Below are positions 6,812 through 13,112 of a stretch of DNA of 15,628 bases, piece by piece. Under the pieces are notes generated by a model. That model saw only the letters and a program-made list of their open reading frames with translations. It had not been told where the DNA came from and ran no database searches. Within the stretch, counting starts at the first letter, position 1; each line of letters begins with the position of its first letter. The stretch covers positions 1-15,628 of the forward strand of contig JAZNSN010000071.1 of NCBI GenBank assembly GCA_045591315.1, given 5' to 3'. The position numbers and the translations under genes are program-made. This DNA comes from HGM04593 sp045591315 (GTDB taxonomy: Bacteria > Bacteroidota > Bacteroidia > Bacteroidales > Bacteroidaceae).

Positions 6812-7257
6812 TACTCCGCCTTATGTGGCAGACAGAGCCGCCTAATAAAGTTTCTAAAAATACTGAACTTGTTTCAGAATTGGAAGGGACTTTAAGAAAC
6901 CCGTCTTCATTAATTGACCCTGTTATCACTATTGAGCGCAATTCTCCTACTGGGTTTAATTACGTTCATATCCCTGAATTTAATCGCTATTATTATGTAA
7001 AGAATGTAATTAGTGAAAATAATAAACTGATTACTATCTATTTACATGTTGACGTATTGATGTCGTTTGGGTCAGCAATTCGTCAATGTGATGCGATTAT
7101 ATCACGTCAGGAAAATAACTATAATCTTTTGCTTGATGATGGTTCGTTTAAAGCGTATCAAAATACAAAGCATAAGATTATTAAGTTTCCTACTTCCGGC
7201 TTTTCCTCTTTCTCTTATATTCTCGTTATCGCCGGAAATTCCGATAACGGTTCATAG
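6808..7257 (+). CDS. 149-aa protein resembling the N-terminal module of tail knob proteins
   Basis: The start overlaps the 540-aa gene by four bases (ATGA), with GGGGGAG just upstream. The sequence contains FNRYYYVKNVISENNKLITI, then LHVDVLMSFGSAIRQCDAII and SRQENNYNLLLDDG. This order (a Tyr-rich strand, a VDVL segment, then a NNYN.LLDDG segment) matches the N-terminal region of phi29-type tail knob protein gp9. Here the region is a separate, downstream protein, so the knob appears split and permuted. It is also possible that this is a distinct tail protein sharing one domain. It ends the late operon, 24 nt before the terminator. Confidence 0.7.
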   Translation: MILRLMWQTEPPNKVSKNTELVSELEGTLRNPSSLIDPVITIERNSPTGFNYVHIPEFNRYYYVKNVISENNKLITIYLHVDVLMSFGSAIRQCDAIISRQENNYNLLLDDGSFKAYQNTKHKIIKFPTSGFSSFSYILVIAGNSDNGS

Positions 7258-7281
7258 GCGTCTGACCTCGCCATGGGCATA

Positions 7282-7321
7282 AAGAGAGCCACCTCCTACT
7301 TAAGTAGGAGGTGGCTTTCTT
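7282..7321. terminator. Bidirectional terminator built on a palindrome
   Basis: A 20-bp stem runs from 7282 to 7321 with one G-T wobble pair at 7286/7317, symmetric about 7301/7302. The exact palindrome (7294-7309) is the inner part. On the + strand it is followed by a short T-rich run. It lies between the end of the rightward late genes (7257) and the leftward genes (7324), so it can end both transcripts. Confidence 0.8.
7294..7309. repeat. Palindrome site 16 (exact), core of the terminator
   Basis: Exact copy extended by GAGCCACC/GGTGGCTT-type flanks into a 20-bp hairpin. Confidence 0.97.
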
Positions 7322-7323
7322 AA

Positions 7324-7521
7324 TTAGAACGGAGGATAATGAGGAGGATAATGCGGAGGATAACGAGGAGGATTACGAGGAGTATTGCGATTGCGGTCGA
7401 GGACGAATACCAGAATCAGCAGGGCAAACAAAGCGATAGCCCACATGCCGTCCGACACGCCTTCAGGCGTAATAGGGAGACTGTTAATCACTTCCCACTG
7501 GAGCATATCAAGTCGGCTCAT
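7324..7521 (-). CDS. 65-aa membrane protein with a proline-rich tail
   Basis: MSRLDMLQWEVINSLPITPE... with one hydrophobic segment at about residues 27-42 (WAIALFALLILVFVL), then Asp-Arg-rich residues and a Pro/Tyr/His tail (RNPPRYPPHYPPHYPPF). GGGAGG lies just upstream, and the start overlaps the preceding stop by ATGA. The tail is encoded by a 12-bp tandem repeat. The layout is compatible with a small holin, spanin-like or single-gene lysis protein, but no family is recognised. It is the last gene of the leftward block. Confidence 0.7.
   Translation of the reverse strand: MSRLDMLQWEVINSLPITPEGVSDGMWAIALFALLILVFVLDRNRNTPRNPPRYPPHYPPHYPPF
7331..7378. repeat. 12-bp tandem repeat, four units
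   Basis: Four units of GGAGGATAATGA or close variants (7331, 7343, 7355, 7367). On the - strand they encode the Tyr-Pro-Pro-His-type tail of the 65-aa protein. On the + strand they look like ribosome binding sites but no gene follows. Confidence 0.85.
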
Positions 7522-7616
7522 TTAGCACCTCCCGCGTTAAGAAGACCGGATACCCATCCCGCGAACAGGACGATACATACGAAAGTGAATGCTTCACCGA
7601 TGCCATTGATTTCCAT
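7518..7616 (-). CDS. 32-aa membrane peptide
   Basis: MEINGIGEAFTFVCIVLFAG... 32 aa with a hydrophobic segment at residues 10-22. GGAGG (plus-strand positions 7624-7628) lies upstream within the end of the preceding gene, and the stop overlaps the next start by ATGA. One of a cluster of small overlapping genes. Function unknown; a lysis role is possible from size and topology only. Confidence 0.6.
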   Translation of the reverse strand: MEINGIGEAFTFVCIVLFAGWVSGLLNAGGAK

Positions 7617-7617
7617 A

Positions 7618-7827
7618 TTAGAACCTCCAGTAATGGCGCAAAGACGCCTGAATAATGCTGTTGCACATAGTGCCAACTGCCATGCCGATTACGGCGGCAA
7701 CGAGGGAATTGATAACCAGTCTGTAGTTAGGAGACTTACCAGACTGTCCGCATGAATAAAGGTAGAGGACGTTAAACCAGCCCGTAAGGGCTACCGTCCA
7801 CAGTGCGAGAAGTACGAGATTGTTCAT
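7618..7827 (-). CDS. 69-aa protein with two membrane segments, holin-like
   Basis: MNNLVLLALWTVALTGWFNV... 69 aa. Two hydrophobic segments, about residues 3-26 and 40-55, are separated by a polar loop (CGQSGKSPNYR). This is the size and topology of class II holins. The ATG at 7827 is chosen because it overlaps the preceding stop (ATGA); a GTG three codons upstream has no better ribosome binding site. No lysis enzyme was recognised anywhere in the window, so the assignment rests on topology. Confidence 0.6.
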   Translation of the reverse strand: MNNLVLLALWTVALTGWFNVLYLYSCGQSGKSPNYRLVINSLVAAVIGMAVGTMCNSIIQASLRHYWRF

Positions 7828-7952
7828 ACTACCCACACCGCCTTAGAGTAATAGTTCACTTCGACGATAGTATATCCGCGCCACTTCATTCCTACCACGG
7901 GGGTGAAGTAGTCCACGGCAATTACACGATTCTGATAGATGATGCTAAACAT
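7824..7952 (-). CDS. 42-aa protein of unknown function
   Basis: MFSIIYQNRVIAVDYFTPVV... 42 aa, beta-strand-like and not clearly a membrane protein. TAGGAGGT lies just before the ATG, and the stop overlaps the next gene by ATGA. It follows the packaging ATPase in the leftward transcript. No family recognised. Confidence 0.6.
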   Translation of the reverse strand: MFSIIYQNRVIAVDYFTPVVGMKWRGYTIVEVNYYSKAVWVV

Positions 7953-7973
7953 AGCTGACCTCCTATGTTGCGC

Positions 7974-7989
7974 TCCTACTTAAGTAGGA
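7974..7989. repeat. Palindrome site 17 (exact) supplying the ATPase stop
   Basis: Exact copy. Its central TAA on the - strand (7980-7982) is the stop codon of the ATPase gene, whose last two residues are Pro-Thr. Confidence 0.97.
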
Positions 7990-9107
7990 ATAGGTGTATA
8001 CTTCGTACTGAACATGAGATAGGACCGCAAATATTCGCCAACTGTATTGTTCTGATAAAACACACGGCCTTGTTTAAGACAGGAAAGGATAAACCGGCTG
8101 TAGTTGTCATTGTGCTTTGTAATGCAAAACTTACAGTTGATATACGGGTAGAACATATCCGTGTATACAATGCGGTCCTTATAACGCCCGTCCATACCGT
8201 TTTCGTCAATAAGTTTACGTCCGTTATCGTAAACTAACAACACCTCCATTCCGTCGGGCGTCATAGCTGGCATTATCTTGATAGTCCATTCGTCGATGGA
8301 CTGTACATAGCACGGGATACCCTTTTCCCAATCTCCTACTTGAGTAGGAATACGGGGATAATCGGCGGTCTCCCATACACCGGAAGTTATCATTCTGGAA
8401 CGCGGATTATCATAGTTGAAATACACGTCAGACGCTTTTGTACCCGCGTGTTCCGCATAGCATACAACAATCTTACGTTTGTTGTCGCCAGATTGATACG
8501 TTTGAAATGTGCCCTGCTCCATTTCACGAATGTGATTGAGACCCCATTCGCGGAAATAGGGCGCAGTCCATGATACCGTATTAGCAAGCATGATAACTTT
8601 TGCGTTAGCCTCTTCACGAACGATAGAGCTGATTAGATTCTCGAACATAACAGGCTCGTCCGGAAGATATGCGCCGCGAGTAAGAAACTCGTCGAATATA
8701 ATGGTACCCACATTAGGAATAGACGCGCCTTTTGCTGTTTCCCATGTAGAGATAGCCAATGTATATCCACACGGCTGCTCCATGCGAATTAACTTACGCT
8801 TTTCGTCCCGTACCATGGGCCAAAATGCGGATGAGTAGTAACCTATATCGTCTATCCCCAGCTTCTTGAGTTCGTTCTGTAGCGCGCCAGTTTTACGGTT
8901 ACCCGTAAACAAGTTGCGCATGTACGTCATACGAACCATTTCCGCTAAACGGCGGACGTACACGAAATGCTTGCCGTTTTCCACGAACTCCTCAATGGCG
9001 TATTGCAACGCCGAGTACGTCTTGCCGTTTGAGCGTTCGCCGAATACCATGTAAATATGCGCGTCAGGTACCGCGTTCAAGAGGTCCTTAATGTTGAACC
9101 ACTTCAT
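7980..9107 (-). CDS. DNA packaging (encapsidation) ATPase, phi29 gp16-like
   Basis: 375-aa motor that uses ATP to drive genome DNA into the prohead through the portal. Walker A GERSNGKT is at residues 23-30 and Walker B TIIFDE at 135-140, followed by a likely sensor segment, VIMLANTVSW, near 171-180. The N-terminus MKWFNIKDLL is typical of this family. phi29 gp16 is 332 aa, so this is slightly longer. The start codon lies inside palindrome site 19; AAGGAGG is 12 nt upstream, a long spacing. Palindrome site 18 lies inside the gene and site 17 supplies the stop. In phi29 this enzyme works with a packaging RNA; a candidate RNA lies at 98-180. Confidence 0.88.
   Translation of the reverse strand: MKWFNIKDLLNAVPDAHIYMVFGERSNGKTYSALQYAIEEFVENGKHFVYVRRLAEMVRMTYMRNLFTGNRKTGALQNELKKLGIDDIGYYSSAFWPMVRDEKRKLIRMEQPCGYTLAISTWETAKGASIPNVGTIIFDEFLTRGAYLPDEPVMFENLISSIVREEANAKVIMLANTVSWTAPYFREWGLNHIREMEQGTFQTYQSGDNKRKIVVCYAEHAGTKASDVYFNYDNPRSRMITSGVWETADYPRIPTQVGDWEKGIPCYVQSIDEWTIKIMPAMTPDGMEVLLVYDNGRKLIDENGMDGRYKDRIVYTDMFYPYINCKFCITKHNDNYSRFILSCLKQGRVFYQNNTVGEYLRSYLMFSTKYTPIPT
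8334..8349. repeat. Palindrome site 18 inside the ATPase gene, stop removed
   Basis: Plus-strand TCCTACTTGAGTAGGA. On the coding strand it reads CCT-ACT-CAA-GTA-GGA, Pro-Thr-Gln-Val-Gly. In this frame the consensus would give TAA; one base change turns it into CAA (Gln) and keeps the gene open. Confidence 0.95.
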
Positions 9108-9119
9108 ATTTAAGTATGA
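9104..9119. repeat. Palindrome site 19 (TATGA-arm variant) holding the ATPase start
   Basis: TCATATTTAAGTATGA. On the - strand its arm contains the ATG of the ATPase gene (9105-9107). Confidence 0.9.
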
Positions 9120-9124
9120 CCTCC

Positions 9125-9484
9125 TTACGTGGCAAGGCAGAGTTTATGACGCGGACAAGACCACTTCCATAAGGCCGCACGAACATTATGCGGCTCTATA
9201 TGGTACATACGTGCAACCCCGCATGAGTAAGATACTCCGTTATTGCGACCACGCCCGATACCGCGCACAATAGGCACAGGCTTCCAGTTCTCAGCCACGA
9301 GATAATGGCACTTGAGTTTCTTAAACTCACGGCGTTTATGCGGGAATATGAATGCAGAATAGAAGCGATAAAAGGAGTATTGCGTTATCGCATACATCTT
9401 ACCGCTGGCGCGTTCCCCGACTACCATGCGCGTCTGCTCGTCGGGCAGTTCGTTTAAAAGTCCCTTAATGTTGAAGTATTCCAT
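9125..9484 (-). CDS. Truncated or diverged paralogue of the packaging ATPase
   Basis: 119-aa protein starting MEYFNIKGLL and containing GERASGKM at residues 23-30, which aligns with MKWFNIKDLL and GERSNGKT of the full ATPase immediately downstream. Similarity stops at about residue 37. The rest is a basic, Arg/Lys/His/Cys-rich sequence of unknown type without Walker B. The Walker A Thr is replaced by Met, so ATP hydrolysis is unlikely. The start at 9484 is chosen by analogy with the ATPase and a GAAAGGA upstream. The stop overlaps the ribosome binding site of the ATPase gene. It may be the remnant of a partial duplication, or a separate protein that took over the N-terminal docking part. Confidence 0.65.
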   Translation of the reverse strand: MEYFNIKGLLNELPDEQTRMVVGERASGKMYAITQYSFYRFYSAFIFPHKRREFKKLKCHYLVAENWKPVPIVRGIGRGRNNGVSYSCGVARMYHIEPHNVRAALWKWSCPRHKLCLAT

Positions 9485-9525
9485 ACTATTTCCTTTCTCC
9501 CCGTATAGCCGATAGGACAGCTTGC

Positions 9526-9541
9526 TCCTACTTAAGTAGGA
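9526..9541. repeat. Palindrome site 20 (exact)
   Basis: Exact copy one base after the polymerase stop, in the leader of the ATPase paralogue. Confidence 0.97.
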
Positions 9542-9542
9542 A

Positions 9543-11651
9543 TTACTCTTCGATTTCCCCAGTATCCGATTCAGATTCACCGAGAATGCGCATAAGTTCA
9601 GTGCGCAAGTCTTCAGTGAGATTGAACGTATACGGTGCGGCTACCATGTGAACCCCAGACGGCGCGGAATAGAAAGCGCGGTTGCCGAGGTAGTCAGTCA
9701 TATATCCCATTTGCTCTTCGTCAATGTAGGTTGCTACAAGACGTTTAGCGTACTCTTTGGGGATAATGAGATTGTCGTCAAATATGGTATATGGAGACTT
9801 CCCAGTTTCTTTAGCTACTTTAAGAATATATTCCAAAGTAGCCGCCTTATTTGTCCCTGCTACCGTAAGGTGATACTCGTCGCCGATATTATACATATAC
9901 CGCTTTGCGCCGAGCGTCTTGAAGTTATCCGCGATATACTCTTGTTCCCATACGCCGAGAATCTTAGTATGGCCTTTAGGGTCCTTAGGCATAGTATACT
10001 CCGGCGGTAAATTAAGTTTACGTGTTATAGCGCGAATTTGTTCCTCCGCTTCCTTATTGACGCGCTGGAAATACTCAAACCGGGATTTGTCGTACTCTTC
10101 CCCCATGAGTTTCCACTTAACGCTATCGGTATCGCAATAGACAAAGCGATTGCCGACGGCATAGATTGCGTCATACAAACGGTGTCTTGCCCATGCGGTC
10201 ACATATACGCCCCATGGGTAATATAACACGCGGTCCCGCTTTTCATTGTACGCCTCTATTTGTTCCACATAGTCAATATCATCACGATAAAACTTATCGC
10301 CGACATAAAGGAATTTGGGACGAATAGGACGCTCTACCATCATGCCGTAAATGGAATTTAACATGTTTTTTGAAATCATGTATTCCGATTCACGGCCCTT
10401 AACACCGTCAAGAGTAGTCTTCTTGTTGAAAAACTCAAAGACCGATTTAACGATTTCCGGCGGAAGTCTCCCACCGGGATACACGCGCATGTGGGTAATG
10501 TAGCTGTTATCATCAATCTCATAGAACTTCCGGAAAGTATCATAATCCAGTTCTGTGCACTCGATTGATAAAGAGGCGGCGTACTGTACCCGGTTGGATA
10601 CGATTTTCGCGCCGATAAGTGATATGCACTTATCTTGCGAAATCGGAAAGCAGAAGTCATTCCACTCACGAGGACGTAAATCATGCACATGCAAGCGGAA
10701 TATAGTGTGATAGCCCTTCCTACTTAAGTAGGAGCGGGCATCCTTATTCTGTACCGGGATGGGTAGTCCCATGGGAAAACTTTGCGTGACCATGACGTAA
10801 GGGTAACTTGACTTAATATCGTAAGATACGACATTATCACATACACGCCCTACCTTGTTAATGTTGGGGCCAACCGCCCCTCCAACAAACGCATGTTCGC
10901 ACTGTTGATATGCTCCCGGCGTAAGCGTCAGATTGTCCATCATAGAGCGATACGCATTCGGGTGTTCAGACAAACACGCGTTCTTGACGTATCTTCTAAC
11001 ATATCCCGTGTTCGTATACGGGATTTTGGTTATATCCCCTTCTTCATATATCTTCTCCGAGATATATGCGTTGAGAGTGAGAATATCGCGTTCGCAGTAA
11101 CCGAGTTCGACGTTAGTCAACGGAGTTTTAGAGTGTCGGAGTAACGAATAGTCCAAATCACCTTCCGCTTTAGTGACAGAGTGTGACTTGAGGTGTTTGC
11201 CGATATACGCGAGAGAGCGGCCACCGGCGAGGATAAGACTGTCCCGAAACTCAATATTCCCGAATCTGGCATAAAGAGGATTGCGCTTTGCCTTCATGAA
11301 GACGGTATCCCATTTGAAATAAGTGCGAATGAACTGGAAATCGTACTTCATGTTATGAATATACGTGATAAGACGATAGTTGCGCACACGCAAATACTCG
11401 TTGAGAGTGTAGATAAACTCTTGAAACTCATCCAGCGTGCGACCGTATACAACTGCGTCATCGACACCGAACATCCAGACGTATACGAGTGCCACCTCTT
11501 CACCGAGAACCTCAGTGTAGAACGACGTAACCTCTGTATCGAAAGAAGACGCGATATTAAGAATGCGCTTCTTACCGATAGGTACCGCGCAAATGATTTT
11601 GCGTATAATCGACTCGAAACAGTTTTTATCGCCAGACTGATAAAGTACCAT
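9543..11651 (-). CDS. Protein-primed family B DNA polymerase (phi29 type)
   Basis: 702-aa replicative polymerase with proofreading and strand displacement. Exonuclease motifs: FDTE (D38, E40), HNMKYD (N100, D104) and YCERD (Y185, D189). Polymerase motifs: A, DIKSSYP at 278-284; B, KNMLNSIYG at 428-436; C, YCDTDS at 505-510; and KRY at 583-585. LGVWEQEY (565-572) is also typical. phi29 polymerase has 572 residues, so this is larger, nearer Cp-1-type enzymes. Palindrome site 21 encodes SYLSR at residues 307-311, about 30 residues after motif A, where phi29 carries TPR1. The ribosome binding site TAGGAGG (11657-11663) is partly made from palindrome site 22, 5 nt before the ATG. It is directly downstream of the terminal-protein candidate, as in phi29. 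Confidence 0.93.
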   Translation of the reverse strand: MVLYQSGDKNCFESIIRKIICAVPIGKKRILNIASSFDTEVTSFYTEVLGEEVALVYVWMFGVDDAVVYGRTLDEFQEFIYTLNEYLRVRNYRLITYIHNMKYDFQFIRTYFKWDTVFMKAKRNPLYARFGNIEFRDSLILAGGRSLAYIGKHLKSHSVTKAEGDLDYSLLRHSKTPLTNVELGYCERDILTLNAYISEKIYEEGDITKIPYTNTGYVRRYVKNACLSEHPNAYRSMMDNLTLTPGAYQQCEHAFVGGAVGPNINKVGRVCDNVVSYDIKSSYPYVMVTQSFPMGLPIPVQNKDARSYLSRKGYHTIFRLHVHDLRPREWNDFCFPISQDKCISLIGAKIVSNRVQYAASLSIECTELDYDTFRKFYEIDDNSYITHMRVYPGGRLPPEIVKSVFEFFNKKTTLDGVKGRESEYMISKNMLNSIYGMMVERPIRPKFLYVGDKFYRDDIDYVEQIEAYNEKRDRVLYYPWGVYVTAWARHRLYDAIYAVGNRFVYCDTDSVKWKLMGEEYDKSRFEYFQRVNKEAEEQIRAITRKLNLPPEYTMPKDPKGHTKILGVWEQEYIADNFKTLGAKRYMYNIGDEYHLTVAGTNKAATLEYILKVAKETGKSPYTIFDDNLIIPKEYAKRLVATYIDEEQMGYMTDYLGNRAFYSAPSGVHMVAAPYTFNLTEDLRTELMRILGESESDTGEIEE
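10718..10733. repeat. Palindrome site 21 inside the polymerase gene (exact)
   Basis: Exact copy, in frame on the - strand, read as Ser-Tyr-Leu-Ser-Arg at residues 307-311. Confidence 0.97.
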
Positions 11652-11658
11652 AAATACC

Positions 11659-11674
11659 TCCTACTTAAGTATGA
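11659..11674. repeat. Palindrome site 22 (hybrid), supplies the polymerase ribosome binding site
   Basis: Plus-strand TCCTACTTAAGTATGA. On the - strand its last arm reads GTAGGA and runs into TAGGAGG, five bases before the polymerase ATG. Confidence 0.95.
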
Positions 11675-11675
11675 G

Positions 11676-12470
11676 CTACCAGACGAAAACATCAGAATCT
11701 GCGCCGTCGTCTTGGTCCAGCTGAATAGGGTCCAGCGATTTACCCGGCTTATGCTCTGGAATGTCACTGACTGGTACCCCGTTTGATTTCAACGCGGCAA
11801 GCATTTCATTCATCATGCCGGTTAAGTCGCTGAAATTCCATGAGTTATCTTTGAGTTTCTCGCGCCATATACGAGTGAAGCCAGTTTCGCGCATTGCTTC
11901 AGAATCGTAAATGGTAGTTTTGCCAGACTTGCGGATTTCCTCAAAGAGTTTCCAGAACATTTCACGCTCTTTCTCAGTCATTAAGTGATTGAGAACAATG
12001 CGGGAACCGCGCTTTGTATTGTACTCTTTATATCCAAAGAGTTTCATAGATTCACTGCGGATAATCTCACGCCATCCTTTGACGGTTGAAGATTTCGCGC
12101 TAAAGAAATCTTGAAGTTGGACGATATAAGAGGACAATTTCGCGTTAGGGTTGTCAAGTGAAGCGTATGCCGAGCCGAGAACATGCTTACGTCCTTGCGT
12201 AATGACTACAGGGGAGTTGAAGTCGAAATTGTATCTGGAGACTTCATTCAACTCCTTAAAGTCTTCTTTCAATTTTTCGTAAGCATACGGGTGAGAGTAC
12301 GCTTTTGCGCGCTTGTACGAGGCGACGCGCCGTTTTAATTGAGACTGGAGAAAGCTGGCAAGCTCTGCGCGTTCATGAAGTTTCATGGTATTCACTTTCA
12401 TGAACGGCACTTGAATTGCCTCTTTTAATGTCCACTTGTGTACGCCTTTGGTTTTCCACGACATTTCCAT
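11676..12470 (-). CDS. Candidate terminal protein (replication primer)
   Basis: 264-aa protein just upstream of the polymerase gene, nearly identical in length to phi29 terminal protein (266 aa) and in the same order. The terminal protein gives the hydroxyl group on which the polymerase starts synthesis and stays attached to the 5' ends. The first two-thirds is basic and helical (QLKRRVASYKRAKAYSHPYA), and the C-terminus is acidic (LDQDDGADSDVFVW). A very strong AAGGAGGTGA precedes ATG 12470; a second ATG two codons later is possible. The priming Ser, Thr or Tyr cannot be picked by eye. The role is inferred from order, length and charge. Confidence 0.65.
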   Translation of the reverse strand: MEMSWKTKGVHKWTLKEAIQVPFMKVNTMKLHERAELASFLQSQLKRRVASYKRAKAYSHPYAYEKLKEDFKELNEVSRYNFDFNSPVVITQGRKHVLGSAYASLDNPNAKLSSYIVQLQDFFSAKSSTVKGWREIIRSESMKLFGYKEYNTKRGSRIVLNHLMTEKEREMFWKLFEEIRKSGKTTIYDSEAMRETGFTRIWREKLKDNSWNFSDLTGMMNEMLAALKSNGVPVSDIPEHKPGKSLDPIQLDQDDGADSDVFVW

Positions 12471-12487
12471 CGGAAATCACCTCCTTA

Positions 12488-12517
12488 CCCCACCTCCTAC
12501 TTAAGTAGGAGGCGGGG
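12488..12517 (-). terminator. Extended palindrome hairpin between the 177-aa and terminal-protein genes
   Basis: On the - strand a 15-bp stem with one G-U pair surrounds palindrome site 23 (CCCC... pairing with ...GGGG). There is no U-run after it, and the terminal-protein ribosome binding site follows at once. It therefore looks more like an attenuator, RNA processing site or mRNA-stabilising hairpin than a full terminator. Confidence 0.55.
12495..12510. repeat. Palindrome site 23 (exact)
   Basis: Exact copy forming the core of the hairpin 12488-12517. Confidence 0.97.
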
Positions 12518-12530
12518 CTTTAGTACTGAC

Positions 12531-13064
12531 TTACGCCACCGTCACGCGGATATAGCGGCGGTTCTTGCCCTGCTTCCACTGCATGTAAATGCGGATTCCT
12601 CCGCATTGCGCAAGTTCAGCGTTAGTCAGCGGCAGATTCGGCGATTCCTCCGGGTTTTCGCCCATTTCCACGGCCCAGTCAGCTACCATCTCCCCGGCGA
12701 TTTGGCCGAGGTTATACCAGCGGTCAGGGGCCTCCGCAAACACGACGCACGGGTACATCTTTTGCGACAACCCGGTTTCGTCGTTTTCGTCGGGAATGTG
12801 CGCATAGGACACGGCGATAATGGTCCACACCTTGCCCACAACCTCATCTGTGGTCAACTGGTCGCCCGCTTGAAGGACAGAGGTGGAGTGCCCCTTTTCG
12901 TGCGCGTTCCGGGCAAGGCGGGACATTTTTCCGGATACGGCGTCGTGACGGAAGTCCGTAACGGACAAGTGGGAGTAAACGTCGGGTACGGATTGCGCCG
13001 GGGATACGGTCTCGACGAGTTCGCCAGTGTAGGTGTCAATGGCAGTGTTTTTTTCAGTAGACAT
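12531..13064 (-). CDS. 177-aa early protein, possible single-stranded DNA-binding protein
   Basis: MSTEKNTAIDTYTGELVETV... 177 aa. ATG 13064 is chosen because GGAGGTC lies just before it; an upstream in-frame ATG overlaps that site. The middle has VVGKVWTIIAVSYAHIP and YPCVVFAEAPDRWYNLGQ, which could be beta strands, and the C-terminus is basic and aromatic (YMQWKQGKNRRYIRVTVA). It lies upstream of the terminal-protein and polymerase genes, where phi29 encodes single-stranded (p5) and double-stranded (p6) DNA-binding proteins. The DNA-binding role is inference; no family is recognised with confidence. Confidence 0.8.
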   Translation of the reverse strand: MSTEKNTAIDTYTGELVETVSPAQSVPDVYSHLSVTDFRHDAVSGKMSRLARNAHEKGHSTSVLQAGDQLTTDEVVGKVWTIIAVSYAHIPDENDETGLSQKMYPCVVFAEAPDRWYNLGQIAGEMVADWAVEMGENPEESPNLPLTNAELAQCGGIRIYMQWKQGKNRRYIRVTVA

Positions 13065-13094
13065 AATGCTGACCTCCATTATTTTTTCGCTAAC

Positions 13095-13110
13095 TCCTAC
13101 TTAAGTAGGA
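13095..13110. repeat. Palindrome site 24 (exact)
   Basis: Exact copy in the gap between the 124-aa and 177-aa genes. Confidence 0.97.
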
Positions 13111-13112
13111 GA

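Noticed and set aside
11193..11786. 197-aa plus-strand frame
   Set aside because: Antisense to the polymerase exonuclease domain, whose motifs are clear on the other strand.
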